Positions 1-6,838 of a stretch of 12,597 nucleotides of DNA are shown one piece after another. Below the pieces are notes generated by a model. It searched no databases, had not been told where the DNA came from, and saw only the letters and a list, made by a program, of their open reading frames with translations. Source of the DNA: Sphingobacteriia bacterium (GTDB lineage: Bacteria; Bacteroidota; Bacteroidia; Chitinophagales; Chitinophagaceae); assembly GCA_004293505.1 (NCBI GenBank), contig RDYY01000139.1, positions 1-12,597 on the forward strand, written 5' to 3'. The position numbers were made by a program, and so were the translations under genes. Positions within the stretch are counted from its first letter, which is position 1. Each line of letters starts with the position of its first letter.

Positions 1-1091
1 CTGGCAGTGCGAATGACAGGTCCTTTTTTGTCCACCCAAATGGTATCGAAAGACCAAAATGGAAGACCTTGCAATCCTGGCAGAATGCCTGCAGCCTGGG
101 CCAATCCCAAAACCACATAACCCTGTCCACTACCCGTTACTACGCTGGCTTGGTATGATTTCCCTTCTCCCGTCACATGGGCCAAATGGGCCCCTGAAAG
201 ACCTTGGGCAACCAAAGAAAAATGCTGGGGGCCCAAGCCCAAAACATTGCCATTGAATTGAATGCCATAGGCTACGGTATCTGCCCGGGTGGGGCTGGGG
301 GAAAGGGCCACTAAACTGTCTACTGTTGGCAGCGGCACCGATCCTGGGTGGGCCGTGAATTGAAACTGGTCGATGGCCATGATGTCGTCACTGCCCGCTT
401 CATCCATGTCTTCCCAACGCAGCATGAGCCAGTTGCCGGGCAACCAACCCACTTGGGTTATTTGGGCCGATAAAACCTGTTTGTTTTCAGCCAATTGGCC
501 ATTCAAAGTAACCGCACCCGTGCTGCTGTGCAAAGACCTGAGGGTCAGGTTAGGCACTTCTGTCCATTGGGCCAATGCTTCTTCACCAGGCTGGCCGGTG
601 GCCATTTTGCACACCCATCGGTTGGCATTCCCGGATCCGCCCTTGCGCCATTGTTCAGCCGTTAATTCTACCACTAATTCTTGCAAGGTTTGGCCGCTTT
701 GGTTGACCAATTTGGTACCGATGGCATAAATACCCGTACTACTGGCCAAGCAGCCCAAGGCCCTTTCACTGCTGCCGCTGCTGCCCACGCTGTACACCCC
801 TGATGCAGTGGCAGAACCTGTGGTGATGCCAAAAATGGCGTTGCTGCCTGATCCCCCCAACTGCCAAGCCATCCACCCAGGTAAAGCGCTGGCATTGATG
901 GGGACTCCGCCCAAAAAATGAGGACCCTTGCCCACCCAGGCAAAGCTGCCGCTGCTGGGCAGGCCATTGAAATCTTGGGTAAGGGTTTGCCCTGCTTGGA
1001 CATAACCCCAGCTGTTCTGCGCGCTGACCCCTGGCAGCAAGGAAAAGGAGAGGAGCGTGGCCACGACCAGTCCCCCGATCAATTTTTTCAT
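1..1091 (-). CDS. Secreted multidomain beta-rich protein, 5' part (3' end beyond the left edge)
   Basis: The minus strand reads without a stop from an ATG at 1091 to the window edge, giving 363 complete codons. Residues 1-24 look like a Sec signal peptide: MKK, a hydrophobic core, then a VSA/Q cleavage site. Residues about 30-246 contain SSERALG (107-113), EQWRKGG (146-152) and RWEDMDEAGSDD followed by AIDQF (225-243). I recognise this pattern from the beta-sandwich region at the start of large secreted proteins of Bacteroidota and related phyla. Residues about 256-358 resemble a bacterial Ig-like repeat (SPSPTRADTVAYGIQFNGNV near its start, a VDKKGPV linker at its end). Many such proteins leave through the type IX secretion system, but a C-terminal sorting domain, if present, lies outside the window. 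The function is unknown: it could be an adhesin, a nuclease or another exoenzyme. Codon-level continuity over 363 residues plus the signal peptide make the gene itself secure. It is divergent from rpsL and functionally unrelated to it. Confidence 0.85.
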   Translation of the reverse strand, partial: MKKLIGGLVVATLLSFSLLPGVSAQNSWGYVQAGQTLTQDFNGLPSSGSFAWVGKGPHFLGGVPINASALPGWMAWQLGGSGSNAIFGITTGSATASGVYSVGSSGSSERALGCLASSTGIYAIGTKLVNQSGQTLQELVVELTAEQWRKGGSGNANRWVCKMATGQPGEEALAQWTEVPNLTLRSLHSSTGAVTLNGQLAENKQVLSAQITQVGWLPGNWLMLRWEDMDEAGSDDIMAIDQFQFTAHPGSVPLPTVDSLVALSPSPTRADTVAYGIQFNGNVLGLGPQHFSLVAQGLSGAHLAHVTGEGKSYQASVVTGSGQGYVVLGLAQAAGILPGLQGLPFWSFDTIWVDKKGPVIRTA

Positions 1092-1273
1092 GGTTCCCGT
1101 TGGGGAGGAGCAAGTGCAATCTAAGGTCAGGGAGTGCCCAAAAACAAGGCCAAGGCCCAAATTGGGTGTAAAAACCCTTTATTTGCGCAGATTTCCCACA
1201 TTTTTTGCTAAAAGTTTTTGGAAATCCAATAGCGAACATTACCTTTGCCGTCCCAAATTTTAAACGCATTCAA
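1092..1273. other. Divergent intergenic region between the secreted-protein gene and rpsL
   Basis: These 182 nt separate two divergent starts. The right half holds the rpsL promoter (1217-1247). Near 1159-1169 there is a short palindrome, CCCAAATTGGG, which could be an operator half-site pair or chance. On the minus strand I see only an imperfect -7-like TAGATTG near 1117-1124 with a poorly spaced TTTG, so I do not call a promoter for the leftward gene. No coding sequence is evident here. Confidence 0.6.
1217..1247 (+). promoter_or_regulatory. rpsL promoter (Bacteroidota primary-sigma type)
   Basis: The -33 element TTTG lies at 1217-1220 and the -7 element TACCTTTG at 1240-1247, separated by exactly 19 nt. 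This matches the Bacteroidota consensus TTTG-N19-TAnnTTTG. Transcription would start about 5-8 nt after the -7 box, giving an untranslated leader of only about 20 nt before the rpsL ATG at 1274. Confidence 0.85.
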
Positions 1274-1654
1274 ATGCCTACAATACAGCAATTAGTTAGA
1301 AAGGGTCGCGAAATCATCAGAGCCAAAAGCAAATCCAGGGCCCTGGATGCCTGTCCCCAGCGCCGTGGCGTATGTACCCGTGTGTACACCACCACACCCA
1401 AAAAACCCAACTCTGCTTTGCGTAAAGTAGCCAAAGTGCGTTTGACCAACAAAGTAGAAGTCATTGCCTATATCCCAGGTGAAGGACACAACTTGCAAGA
1501 GCACTCCATTGTACTGATCCGTGGTGGAAGGGTAAAAGACCTCCCCGGTGTACGTTACCACATTGTACGGGGTAGCTTGGACACTGCCGGTGTAAAAGAC
1601 CGCAAGAAGAGCCGTTCCAAATACGGTACCAAGAAAGAAAAAGCCAAGAAATAG
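1274..1654 (+). CDS. rpsL: Ribosomal protein S12 (uS12)
   Basis: This 126-residue protein of the small subunit sits at the decoding centre and takes part in tRNA selection. The family signature [13 protein letters not shown] (40-52) and [13 protein letters not shown] (84-96) are intact. Both lysines whose substitution gives streptomycin resistance in E. coli (K43 and K88 counting Met) are lysine here, and Asp89, the methylthiolation target in E. coli, is present. I chose the ATG at 1274 because it gives the universal N-terminus [13 protein letters not shown]. An in-frame upstream start at 1205 would lie ahead of the promoter -33 box and add 23 residues unlike the family. There is no Shine-Dalgarno sequence; the start follows an A/T-rich stretch. 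It is the first gene of a short rpsL-rpsG unit and ends with TAG, 61 nt before rpsG. Confidence 0.98.
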   Translation: MPTIQQLVRKGREIIRAKSKSRALDACPQRRGVCTRVYTTTPKKPNSALRKVAKVRLTNKVEVIAYIPGEGHNLQEHSIVLIRGGRVKDLPGVRYHIVRGSLDTAGVKDRKKSRSKYGTKKEKAKK

Positions 1655-1662
1655 TTTCACCC

Positions 1663-1703
1663 GGCTGAGTAAAGTTTTAATACTTGAAGACCTTCAGCCT
1701 TTT
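1663..1703 (+). promoter_or_regulatory. Stem-loop in the rpsL-rpsG spacer, possible S7 operator or attenuator
   Basis: GGCTGA (1663-1668) pairs perfectly with TCAGCC (1694-1699), followed by TTTT. A nested AAGT/ACTT stem (1672-1675/1682-1685) lies in the loop. It sits just upstream of rpsG, the place where S7 binds to repress translation in E. coli. The pairing is seen directly; the regulatory role is inferred from that parallel. Confidence 0.45.
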
Positions 1704-1715
1704 AAAAATTAACCG

Positions 1716-2183
1716 ATGCGTAAATCACAACCCAAAAAGATTCCCTTAGCACCAGACGGTCGCTTCAACGACAAACTGGTTACCCGCTTCATCAACAACC
1801 TGATGTGGGACGGCAAGAAAAGCACTGCCATCAATATTTTCTACGATGCAGTAGACAAGGTTTCCAAAACCACTGGCGAAGATGGTTATGAGATTTGGAA
1901 AAAAGCCATTGCCAATGTTACTCCCGCCGTAGAAGTGCGCAGCCGCCGCATTGGTGGTGCCACTTTCCAGATTCCTTCTGAAGTGCGCCCCGACCGCAAA
2001 ATTTCTTTGAGCATGAAATGGTTGATCCGTTTCAGCCGCGAGCGCAATGGTCGCACCATGGCCGACAAATTGGCCAATGAGATCATGGCTGCCGCCAAGG
2101 GTGAAGGTGCTGCTTTCAAGAAGAAAGAAGATACCCACCGCATGGCAGAAGCCAACAAGGCTTTCTCACACTTCAAAGTATAG
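1716..2183 (+). CDS. rpsG: Ribosomal protein S7 (uS7)
   Basis: This 155-residue protein nucleates assembly of the 30S head by binding the 3' major domain of 16S rRNA and lies next to the E-site tRNA. The family-typical core is clear: the N-terminal [22 protein letters not shown] (around residues 14-35), [18 protein letters not shown] (70-87), the arginine-rich [18 protein letters not shown] (about 104-121), and a C-terminal [18 protein letters not shown]. The length matches the usual 155-158. The ATG at 1716 gives the expected MRKSQPKK start and has no Shine-Dalgarno sequence. It is co-transcribed with rpsL and is closed by an intrinsic terminator 18 nt after the TAG stop, so it is the end of the first unit. 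Confidence 0.98.
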   Translation: MRKSQPKKIPLAPDGRFNDKLVTRFINNLMWDGKKSTAINIFYDAVDKVSKTTGEDGYEIWKKAIANVTPAVEVRSRRIGGATFQIPSEVRPDRKISLSMKWLIRFSRERNGRTMADKLANEIMAAAKGEGAAFKKKEDTHRMAEANKAFSHFKV

Positions 2184-2200
2184 TTTACCTGCTGTATAAC

Positions 2201-2227
2201 AAGCCACCTTCGGGTGGCTTTTTTTTT
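2201..2227 (+). terminator. Intrinsic terminator after rpsG
   Basis: The perfect 8-bp stem AAGCCACC/GGTGGCTT (2201-2208/2213-2220) is closed by a stable TTCG loop and continues into a T run to 2227. This is a textbook Rho-independent terminator. It lies 11 nt upstream of the fusA -33 element, so fusA is expected to rely mainly on its own promoter. Confidence 0.93.
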
Positions 2228-2237
2228 GCCCTTTCCC

Positions 2238-2267
2238 TTTGTGGTACGGGATTATTGGCTACCTTTG
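2238..2267 (+). promoter_or_regulatory. fusA promoter (Bacteroidota primary-sigma type)
   Basis: TTTG (2238-2241) and TACCTTTG (2260-2267) are separated by 18 nt. The 9-nt block TACCTTTGC is identical to those ahead of rpsL and rpsJ. The predicted leader to the fusA ATG at 2295 is only about 20-25 nt. Confidence 0.82.
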
Positions 2268-2294
2268 CGGCCTCTAAAAATAATAATCCGTTTT

Positions 2295-4445
2295 ATGGCT
2301 GATTTGAAATTTCAACGCAACTTCGGGATTGCCGCCCACATTGATGCCGGCAAGACCACTACTACCGAGCGTATCCTGCGCTACACCGGTATGATTCACA
2401 AAATCGGGGAAGTGCACGACGGTGCGGCAACCACCGACTGGATGGAGCAGGAGAAAGAAAGAGGGATCACCATCACCTCAGCAGCCGTAAGCTGTCAGTG
2501 GAATTTCCCTACCGTTCTGGGTAAAGCCACTGCCGATACCAAAAAATATTCTTTCAACATCATCGATACCCCTGGTCACGTGGATTTTACTGTAGAGGTA
2601 GAACGTTCCATGCGTGTATTGGATGGTTTGATTGCCCTTTTCTCTGCCGTTGACGGTGTAGAACCCCAATCTGAAACTGTATGGCGCCAAGCCAACCGTT
2701 ACAAGGTTCCCCGCATTGGATTTGTGAACAAGATGGACCGTGCGGGTGCCGACTTCCTGATGGTGGTAAACCAAGTAAAGGAAATGTTGGGTGCCAAAGC
2801 CGTTCCCTTGCAATTGCCCATTGGCGCCGAAGACAATTTCAAAGGCGTGGTGGACTTGATCAAAATGAAAGGCATCATCTGGCACATGGAAACCGAAGGC
2901 ATGACCTTTGATGAAATTCCTGTTCCCGAAGACATGGTAGAAGAAGCCAACGAATGGCGCCAAAACTTGGTAGAAGCCGTGGCCGAATACGATGATACCC
3001 TGATGGAGAAATTCTTTGATGATCCCAACAGCATCACCGAAGCAGAAATGCACGAAGCCATCCGCAAAGCCACCATCGACCTGAGCATTGTGCCCATGAT
3101 GTGTGGATCTTCATTCAAGAACAAAGGAGTGCAAACCGCTTTGGATGCAGTTTGTCGCTACCTGCCTTCTCCTGTAGACATTGAAGACACAGTGGGTACC
3201 GATCCTGATAGCGGCGAACAAATTACCCGCAAGGCCGATCCCAAAGAACCTTTTGCTGCCTTGGCCTTTAAAATCATGACCGATCCTTTTGTGGGCCGTT
3301 TGGCTTTCTTCAGGTGTTATTCTGGTCACTTGGATGCGGGTTCTTATGTTTTGAACGTGCGCAGTGGCAAAAAAGAACGCATCAGTCGGATCATGAAAAT
3401 GTTTGCGAACAAGCAAAACCCCATCGACTTCATCGAAGCCGGTGACATTGCTGCTGCTGTTGGTTTCAAAGAAATCAAAACCGGTGATACCCTTTGCGAT
3501 GAGAACCATCCCATCACTTTGGAAAACATGTTCATCCCTGAGCCTGTGATCGCCATTGCCGTTGAACCCAAGACCCAAGCCGACGTAGACAAAATGGGCA
3601 TGGCCATTGCCAAATTGGTAGAAGAAGATCCTACCCTGCGTGTGAACACAGATGAAGACACGGGTCAAACCATCTTGCGTGGCATGGGTGAATTACACTT
3701 GGAAATCATCATCGACCGGATGCGCCGCGAATTCAAAGTAGAAGTGAACCAGGGTGCTCCCCAGGTAGCTTACAAAGAATCCTTTGGCAAGCCCATCCAA
3801 CACCGCGAAGTGTTGAAGAAGCAGTCTGGTGGTCGCGGTAAGTTTGCCGATATCCAATTTGAATTGGGACCTGCCGATGAAGAGTGGCTGAAAGAAAACG
3901 AAGGCAAGAGCTTCCAATTTGTGAACGATTTGTTTGGTGGATCCATCCCCAAGGAATTTGTTCCTGCCATCATCAAAGGTTTTGAAACCTCAATGACCAC
4001 TGGTGTTTTGGCTGGCTACCCTGTCAACAACATGAAAGTGCGTGTATTTGATGGTTCTTACCACGATGTGGATTCCGATGCCATGAGCTTTGAATTGTGT
4101 GCCAAAGGCGGTTTCCGCGAAGCTGGCCGCAAAGCCAAGCCCACTTTGTTGGAGCCCATCATGAAAGTAGAAGTATTGACACCCGACCAATACATGGGAG
4201 ACGTGACCGGTGACTTGAACCGCCGTCGCGGTATGTTAGAAGGCATGGACAGCCGTGCCAACCTGCAAGTGATCAAGGCCAAAGTACCTTTGAGCGAAAT
4301 GTTTGGTTATGTGACCCAACTGCGTTCCTTGAGTTCTGGTCGTGCCACTTCTACCATGGAGTTCTCGCATTACTCTCCTGCGCCCACCAACGTGGCCGAG
4401 GAAGTGATTGCCAAGAACAAGGGCAAAGTGAAGATTGAGGACTAA
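2295..4445 (+). CDS. fusA: Translation elongation factor G
   Basis: This 716-residue GTPase drives translocation and, with ribosome recycling factor, splits post-termination ribosomes. The G-domain motifs are complete: G1 AHIDAGKT (14-21), G2 RGIT (56-59), G3 DTPGH (91-95) and G4 NKMD (145-148). Between G2 and G3 the chain is about 6 residues longer than in E. coli, as is common in this phylum. Domain IV and V blocks are recognisable, including [24 protein letters not shown] sequence and [10 protein letters not shown] near the C-terminus. I chose the ATG at 2295, which gives [20 protein letters not shown]. An upstream in-frame start at 2214 lies inside the preceding terminator and ahead of the promoter, so it is rejected. 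It is a single-gene unit with its own promoter and terminator; no tuf gene follows. Confidence 0.98.
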   Translation: MADLKFQRNFGIAAHIDAGKTTTTERILRYTGMIHKIGEVHDGAATTDWMEQEKERGITITSAAVSCQWNFPTVLGKATADTKKYSFNIIDTPGHVDFTVEVERSMRVLDGLIALFSAVDGVEPQSETVWRQANRYKVPRIGFVNKMDRAGADFLMVVNQVKEMLGAKAVPLQLPIGAEDNFKGVVDLIKMKGIIWHMETEGMTFDEIPVPEDMVEEANEWRQNLVEAVAEYDDTLMEKFFDDPNSITEAEMHEAIRKATIDLSIVPMMCGSSFKNKGVQTALDAVCRYLPSPVDIEDTVGTDPDSGEQITRKADPKEPFAALAFKIMTDPFVGRLAFFRCYSGHLDAGSYVLNVRSGKKERISRIMKMFANKQNPIDFIEAGDIAAAVGFKEIKTGDTLCDENHPITLENMFIPEPVIAIAVEPKTQADVDKMGMAIAKLVEEDPTLRVNTDEDTGQTILRGMGELHLEIIIDRMRREFKVEVNQGAPQVAYKESFGKPIQHREVLKKQSGGRGKFADIQFELGPADEEWLKENEGKSFQFVNDLFGGSIPKEFVPAIIKGFETSMTTGVLAGYPVNNMKVRVFDGSYHDVDSDAMSFELCAKGGFREAGRKAKPTLLEPIMKVEVLTPDQYMGDVTGDLNRRRGMLEGMDSRANLQVIKAKVPLSEMFGYVTQLRSLSSGRATSTMEFSHYSPAPTNVAEEVIAKNKGKVKIED

Positions 4446-4466
4446 TCAAAGGATCATTCCCGATAC

Positions 4467-4503
4467 AAAAAGCGCTCTTTTTAAAAAAGAGCGCTTTTTT
4501 TTG
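4467..4503 (+). terminator. Intrinsic terminator after fusA
   Basis: AAAAAGCGCTCTTT (starting 4467) pairs with AAAGAGCGCTTTTT, giving a stem of more than 10 bp around a short A/T loop, followed by a T tract to about 4502. Its A-rich left arm and T-rich right arm make it potentially bidirectional. It separates fusA from the rpsJ promoter. Confidence 0.92.
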
Positions 4504-4542
4504 TAAAAAACCGCTGTTTTTAGGAAAAATAAATTCCAAAAA

Positions 4543-4574
4543 CTTGTCTAAACCAATCAGGCTGCTTACCTTTG
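4543..4574 (+). promoter_or_regulatory. Promoter of the S10-spc gene run
   Basis: The -7 element TACCTTTG (4567-4574) is followed by C, identical to the rpsL and fusA promoters. The best -33 candidate is CTTG at 4543-4546 with a 20-nt spacer, one base off the TTTG consensus. The rpsJ ATG is at 4605, so the leader would be about 25 nt. Confidence 0.78.
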
Positions 4575-4578
4575 CAAC

Positions 4579-4596
4579 CCCAACGTAAAAATTGGG
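4579..4596 (+). promoter_or_regulatory. Small hairpin at the predicted 5' end of the rpsJ mRNA
   Basis: CCCAA (4579-4583) pairs with TTGGG (4592-4596) around an 8-nt loop. It begins at about the expected transcription start and ends 8 nt before the rpsJ ATG. It could protect the 5' end or modulate initiation; with only 5 bp it may also be incidental. Confidence 0.35.
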
Positions 4597-4604
4597 TAAA
4601 CCAT

Positions 4605-4910
4605 ATGTCTCAGCGAATCAGAATAAAATTGCAGTCTTACGACCACAACTTGGTAGACAAATCTGCCGATAAAATCGTAAAAACCGTGCGCAGCACAGGT
4701 GCCGTTGTAACCGGACCCATTCCATTGCCCACCCACAAAAGGGTGTTCACTGTTTTGCGTTCTCCCCACGTCAACAAAAAGAGCCGTGAGCAGTTCCAAT
4801 TGGCTACCCACAAGCGCCTGATGGACATCTACACCACCAGTTCTAGAACCGTAGATGCGTTGAGCAAACTCGATCTCCCTTCCGGTGTGGAAGTGGAAAT
4901 CAAAGCTTGA
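4605..4910 (+). CDS. rpsJ: Ribosomal protein S10 (uS10)
   Basis: This 101-residue protein of the 30S head also serves, in bacteria studied, as the NusE antitermination partner. The family core is intact: [19 protein letters not shown] (3-21), [28 protein letters not shown] (about 37-64), and THKRLMDIY. The ATG at 4605 matches the family N-terminus [13 protein letters not shown] start at 4572 lies within the -7 promoter element and is rejected. It is the first gene of the long S10-spc run, but is followed by an unusually long untranslated gap before rplC. Its TGA stop is part of the first hairpin of that gap. Confidence 0.98.
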   Translation: MSQRIRIKLQSYDHNLVDKSADKIVKTVRSTGAVVTGPIPLPTHKRVFTVLRSPHVNKKSREQFQLATHKRLMDIYTTSSRTVDALSKLDLPSGVEVEIKA

Positions 4911-5187
4911 TTCTAAGGAATCAGGAACGGCCCCCGGGCCATCGTTCTTATCCCATTCACCTGCCAACCGGTTCTGCCGGGAAAGCAGCTCTGAACAAAC
5001 CGTAAAATTCACCCGTTTCAAACCGGGTGGTGACATATAAACAAGCCCTTCGAGGTCTGTTTGCTTCCGGTACTTCCCCTTTCCAATTACTTGGAAAAAC
5101 ACAGGAAAAGGTCGGCAGAGACAAGGATTGAATCCCGCTTCATCGGTGGGATGTCCTCATACCTTGCGGGGCATAAACCGCAAAACG
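4908..5187 (+). promoter_or_regulatory. Long structured untranslated region between rpsJ and rplC, candidate leader RNA
   Basis: The 277 nt after the rpsJ stop hold no convincing gene but many local stems. TGATTC/GAATCA (4908-4913/4918-4923) includes the stop codon. GAAC-GGCC pairs with GGCC-(ATC)-GTTC (4925-4932/4937-4947). CCGG/CCGG lies at 4968-4971/4977-4980. CACCCG/CGGGTG is at 5010-5015/5024-5029. TTTCCAA/TTGGAAA forms a 7-bp stem at 5080-5086/5091-5097. AGGA+ATCCC pairs with GGGAT+TCCT (5124-5136/5148-5157). TTGCGG/CCGCAA (5164-5169/5178-5183) sits immediately before the rplC ATG. No T-run terminator or good TTTG/TAnnTTTG promoter is visible. Other spacers in this run are 0-78 nt. In E. 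coli the S10 operon is controlled by L4 through a leader upstream of rpsJ; here the comparable structured space lies after rpsJ and upstream of rplC-rplD (L3-L4). The regulatory role is inference. Confidence 0.6.
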
Positions 5188-5805
5188 ATGAAAGGATTGA
5201 TTGGAAAAAAAATCGGGATGACCAGCATCTTTTCCGCTGATGGCAAGCAAACGGCTTGTACCATCATCGAAGCTGCTCCCAACACGGTGACCCAGGTAAA
5301 AACACTGGAAACCGACGGCTACACTGCCGTTCAGCTCGCAGTAGGCGACAAAAAAGAAAAGCACAGCTTGAAAGCTGAGCTGAATCACTTTGCAAAGGCA
5401 CAAACCGCTGCCAAAAAATTCGTCAAAGAATTTCGTAATTATTCCATCGAGAAGCAACTGGGAGAAACCGTATCCGTTGACATCTTTGCCGAAGGCGAAA
5501 GCGTTGAAGTGGTAGGTACTACCAAGGGTAAAGGTTTCCAAGGTGTCGTGAAGCGTCACGGGTTTTCCGGTGTGGGCGAAGGCTCTCACGGTCAACACGA
5601 TCGCCAGCGTGCACCCGGTTCCATTGGTGGATCTTCTTATCCTTCCCGCGTATTCAAAGGCATGCGCATGGCCGGCCGTATGGGCGGTGACCGCGTGAAA
5701 ATGAAAGGGTTGAAAGTGGTTAAAATTTTCCCCGAAAAGAATTACATCCTGGTGAGCGGTTCCGTTCCCGGACACAACGGATCGATTGTTTTAATCCAGA
5801 AATAA
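5188..5805 (+). CDS. rplC: Ribosomal protein L3 (uL3)
   Basis: This 205-residue early-assembly protein of the 50S subunit binds 23S rRNA and sends a loop towards the peptidyl-transferase centre. [12 protein letters not shown] (1-12), [15 protein letters not shown] (112-126) and [13 protein letters not shown] (154-166) are family blocks. In the central loop, GSIG (144-147) is followed by Gly148 where E. coli has the glutamine methylated by PrmB, so that modification site is absent. The ATG at 5188 is supported by the family N-terminus. A TTG at 5128 would add 20 residues unlike the family and run through a hairpin. A perfect 6-bp hairpin ends 4 nt before the start codon, which could restrict ribosome access. 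It is 23 nt ahead of rplD. Confidence 0.98.
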   Translation: MKGLIGKKIGMTSIFSADGKQTACTIIEAAPNTVTQVKTLETDGYTAVQLAVGDKKEKHSLKAELNHFAKAQTAAKKFVKEFRNYSIEKQLGETVSVDIFAEGESVEVVGTTKGKGFQGVVKRHGFSGVGEGSHGQHDRQRAPGSIGGSSYPSRVFKGMRMAGRMGGDRVKMKGLKVVKIFPEKNYILVSGSVPGHNGSIVLIQK

Positions 5806-5828
5806 TTCACCTCTTTAACTGAATGATC

Positions 5829-6467
5829 ATGCAAGTAGATGTTTTAAATATACAAGGCCAAAAGACCGGTAGAACGGTTGAATTGCCCCAGGAAATTTTC
5901 GGCATTGAGCCCAACGACCACGTGATTTACTTGGCCGTTAAACAATACCTGGCTGCCCGCCGTTCCGGTACGCACAAGGTAAAAACCCGTGCTGAAGTAC
6001 AGGGTGCCAGTCGCAAGCTGCACAAGCAAAAAGGTACAGGTGGATCCCGTAAGGGCAATATCCGCAACCCTTTGTACAAGGGTGGTGGTACCATTTTTGG
6101 ACCCAAGCCCCACAGCTATGATTTCAAATTGAACCGCAAGGTGAAGGACTTGGCCAAAATGTCTGCCCTCAGCTACAAATCCAAAGAAAATGCAATTGTA
6201 GTAGTGGAAGACATCAACATGGAAGTGCCCAAGACCAAGCAGGTTTTGGACATCATGGGTAAATTGAACGTATCCGACAAGAAAACCTTGTTGGTATTGC
6301 CTGAGTACAGCGACAATTTGTACTTGAGCACCCGCAACGTGCCCAATGTGGCCAGCACTTTGCTTGCCGACATCAACACTTACGACATCATGAATGCCGA
6401 AGTACTGGTGATCACTGAAAACACTGTGAAATTGCTGCAACCCGAAGAAGCCGGAGCCGAAGCCTAA
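5829..6467 (+). CDS. rplD: Ribosomal protein L4 (uL4)
   Basis: This 212-residue 50S protein has a globular domain on the solvent side and a long basic loop that lines the exit tunnel. The loop is visible at about residues 50-95, with KTRAEVQGASRKLHKQKGTG (52-71) and NPLYKGGGTIFGPKP. Changes in the KQKGTG region are linked to macrolide resistance in other bacteria. Two in-frame ATGs occur, at 5823 (MIMQVDV) and 5829 (MQVDV). I prefer 5829 because family members usually begin M-x-V-x-V-L-N, but 5823 cannot be excluded. In E. coli L4 is the autogenous repressor of the S10 operon, which is relevant to the structured region ahead of rplC. The C-terminus is acidic (EEAGAEA). Confidence 0.96.
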   Translation: MQVDVLNIQGQKTGRTVELPQEIFGIEPNDHVIYLAVKQYLAARRSGTHKVKTRAEVQGASRKLHKQKGTGGSRKGNIRNPLYKGGGTIFGPKPHSYDFKLNRKVKDLAKMSALSYKSKENAIVVVEDINMEVPKTKQVLDIMGKLNVSDKKTLLVLPEYSDNLYLSTRNVPNVASTLLADINTYDIMNAEVLVITENTVKLLQPEEAGAEA

Positions 6468-6492
6468 TTAAGAATCGTTTCAACAACATAAC

Positions 6493-6792
6493 ATGAGACA
6501 GACAGACATTTTGATCAAACCCATTTTAAGCGAGAAGGCCAATGCCCAGCAGGAGAGCCTGCGCCGCTATGCGTTCCGTGTGAACCGCAAGGCCAACAAA
6601 CTGGAGATCAAAAAAGCCATCGAAGATTTCTATGGTGTAACCGTGGTGGATGTAAACACTGCTGTTGCCCCCGGTAAAAACAAAGCCCGCTACACCAAAG
6701 CTGGTTTTATCCAAGGAACCAAGTCGGCTTATAAAAAAGCATTTGTAACTGTTGCAGAAGGTGAATCCATCGATCTGTACGCCAACATCTAA
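6493..6792 (+). CDS. rplW: Ribosomal protein L23 (uL23)
   Basis: This 99-residue 50S protein lies at the exit of the polypeptide tunnel, where trigger factor and the signal recognition particle dock in studied bacteria. It has the expected DILIKPILSEKA start, the RYAFRVNRKANKLEIKKAIE core (25-44), and the FYGVTVVDVNTAVAPGKNKAR segment with the tunnel-facing loop. The length is normal. The start at 6493 follows an A-rich stretch (CAACATAAC) without a Shine-Dalgarno sequence. It follows rplD by 25 nt and precedes rplB by 46 nt. Confidence 0.97.
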   Translation: MRQTDILIKPILSEKANAQQESLRRYAFRVNRKANKLEIKKAIEDFYGVTVVDVNTAVAPGKNKARYTKAGFIQGTKSAYKKAFVTVAEGESIDLYANI

Positions 6793-6801
6793 TCTATAGC
6801 C

Positions 6802-6820
6802 GCGGAGCTGAGAATTCCGC
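6802..6820 (+). promoter_or_regulatory. Hairpin in the rplW-rplB spacer
   Basis: GCGGA (6802-6806) pairs with TCCGC (6816-6820) around a 9-nt loop. It is only 5 bp, ends 18 nt before the rplB ATG, and has no following T run, so it is not a terminator. Confidence 0.3.
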
Positions 6821-6838
6821 ACAAAACAAACGTCAAAC

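Noticed and set aside
1108..1160. Promoter for the leftward secreted-protein gene
   Set aside because: The only candidates on the minus strand have an incomplete -7 box (TAGATTG) and a -33 TTTG at the wrong spacing.
59..1263. Several plus-strand open frames at 59-256, 373-729, 918-1124 and 1057-1263
   Set aside because: The minus strand over 1-1091 encodes a continuous 363-residue protein with signal peptide and recognisable domains, so the plus-strand frames there are shadows. The 1057-1263 frame also crosses the rpsL promoter and resembles no family.
1205..1273. Upstream in-frame start extending rpsL by 23 codons
   Set aside because: The extension would start ahead of the promoter -33 box, and the added residues are unlike any S12 N-terminus.
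1292..1660. Minus-strand frame opposite rpsL with a hydrophobic, signal-like N-terminus
   Set aside because: It lies entirely within the rpsL gene region on the opposite strand; the hydrophobic stretch is the complement of the lysine-rich S12 C-terminus.
2214..2294. Upstream in-frame start extending fusA by 27 codons
   Set aside because: It begins inside the rpsG terminator hairpin and ahead of the fusA promoter; EF-G family members start at MADLKFQRN.
4285..4292. TACCTTTG inside fusA, resembling the three promoters
   Set aside because: There is no TTTG at the required upstream distance, and the bases encode conserved EF-G residues (KVPLSEM).
5151..5240. Short frame starting at ATG 5151, overlapping the rplC start out of frame, as a possible leader peptide
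   Set aside because: It has no ribosome-binding context, its composition is unremarkable, and it overlaps a conserved gene; nothing supports translation.
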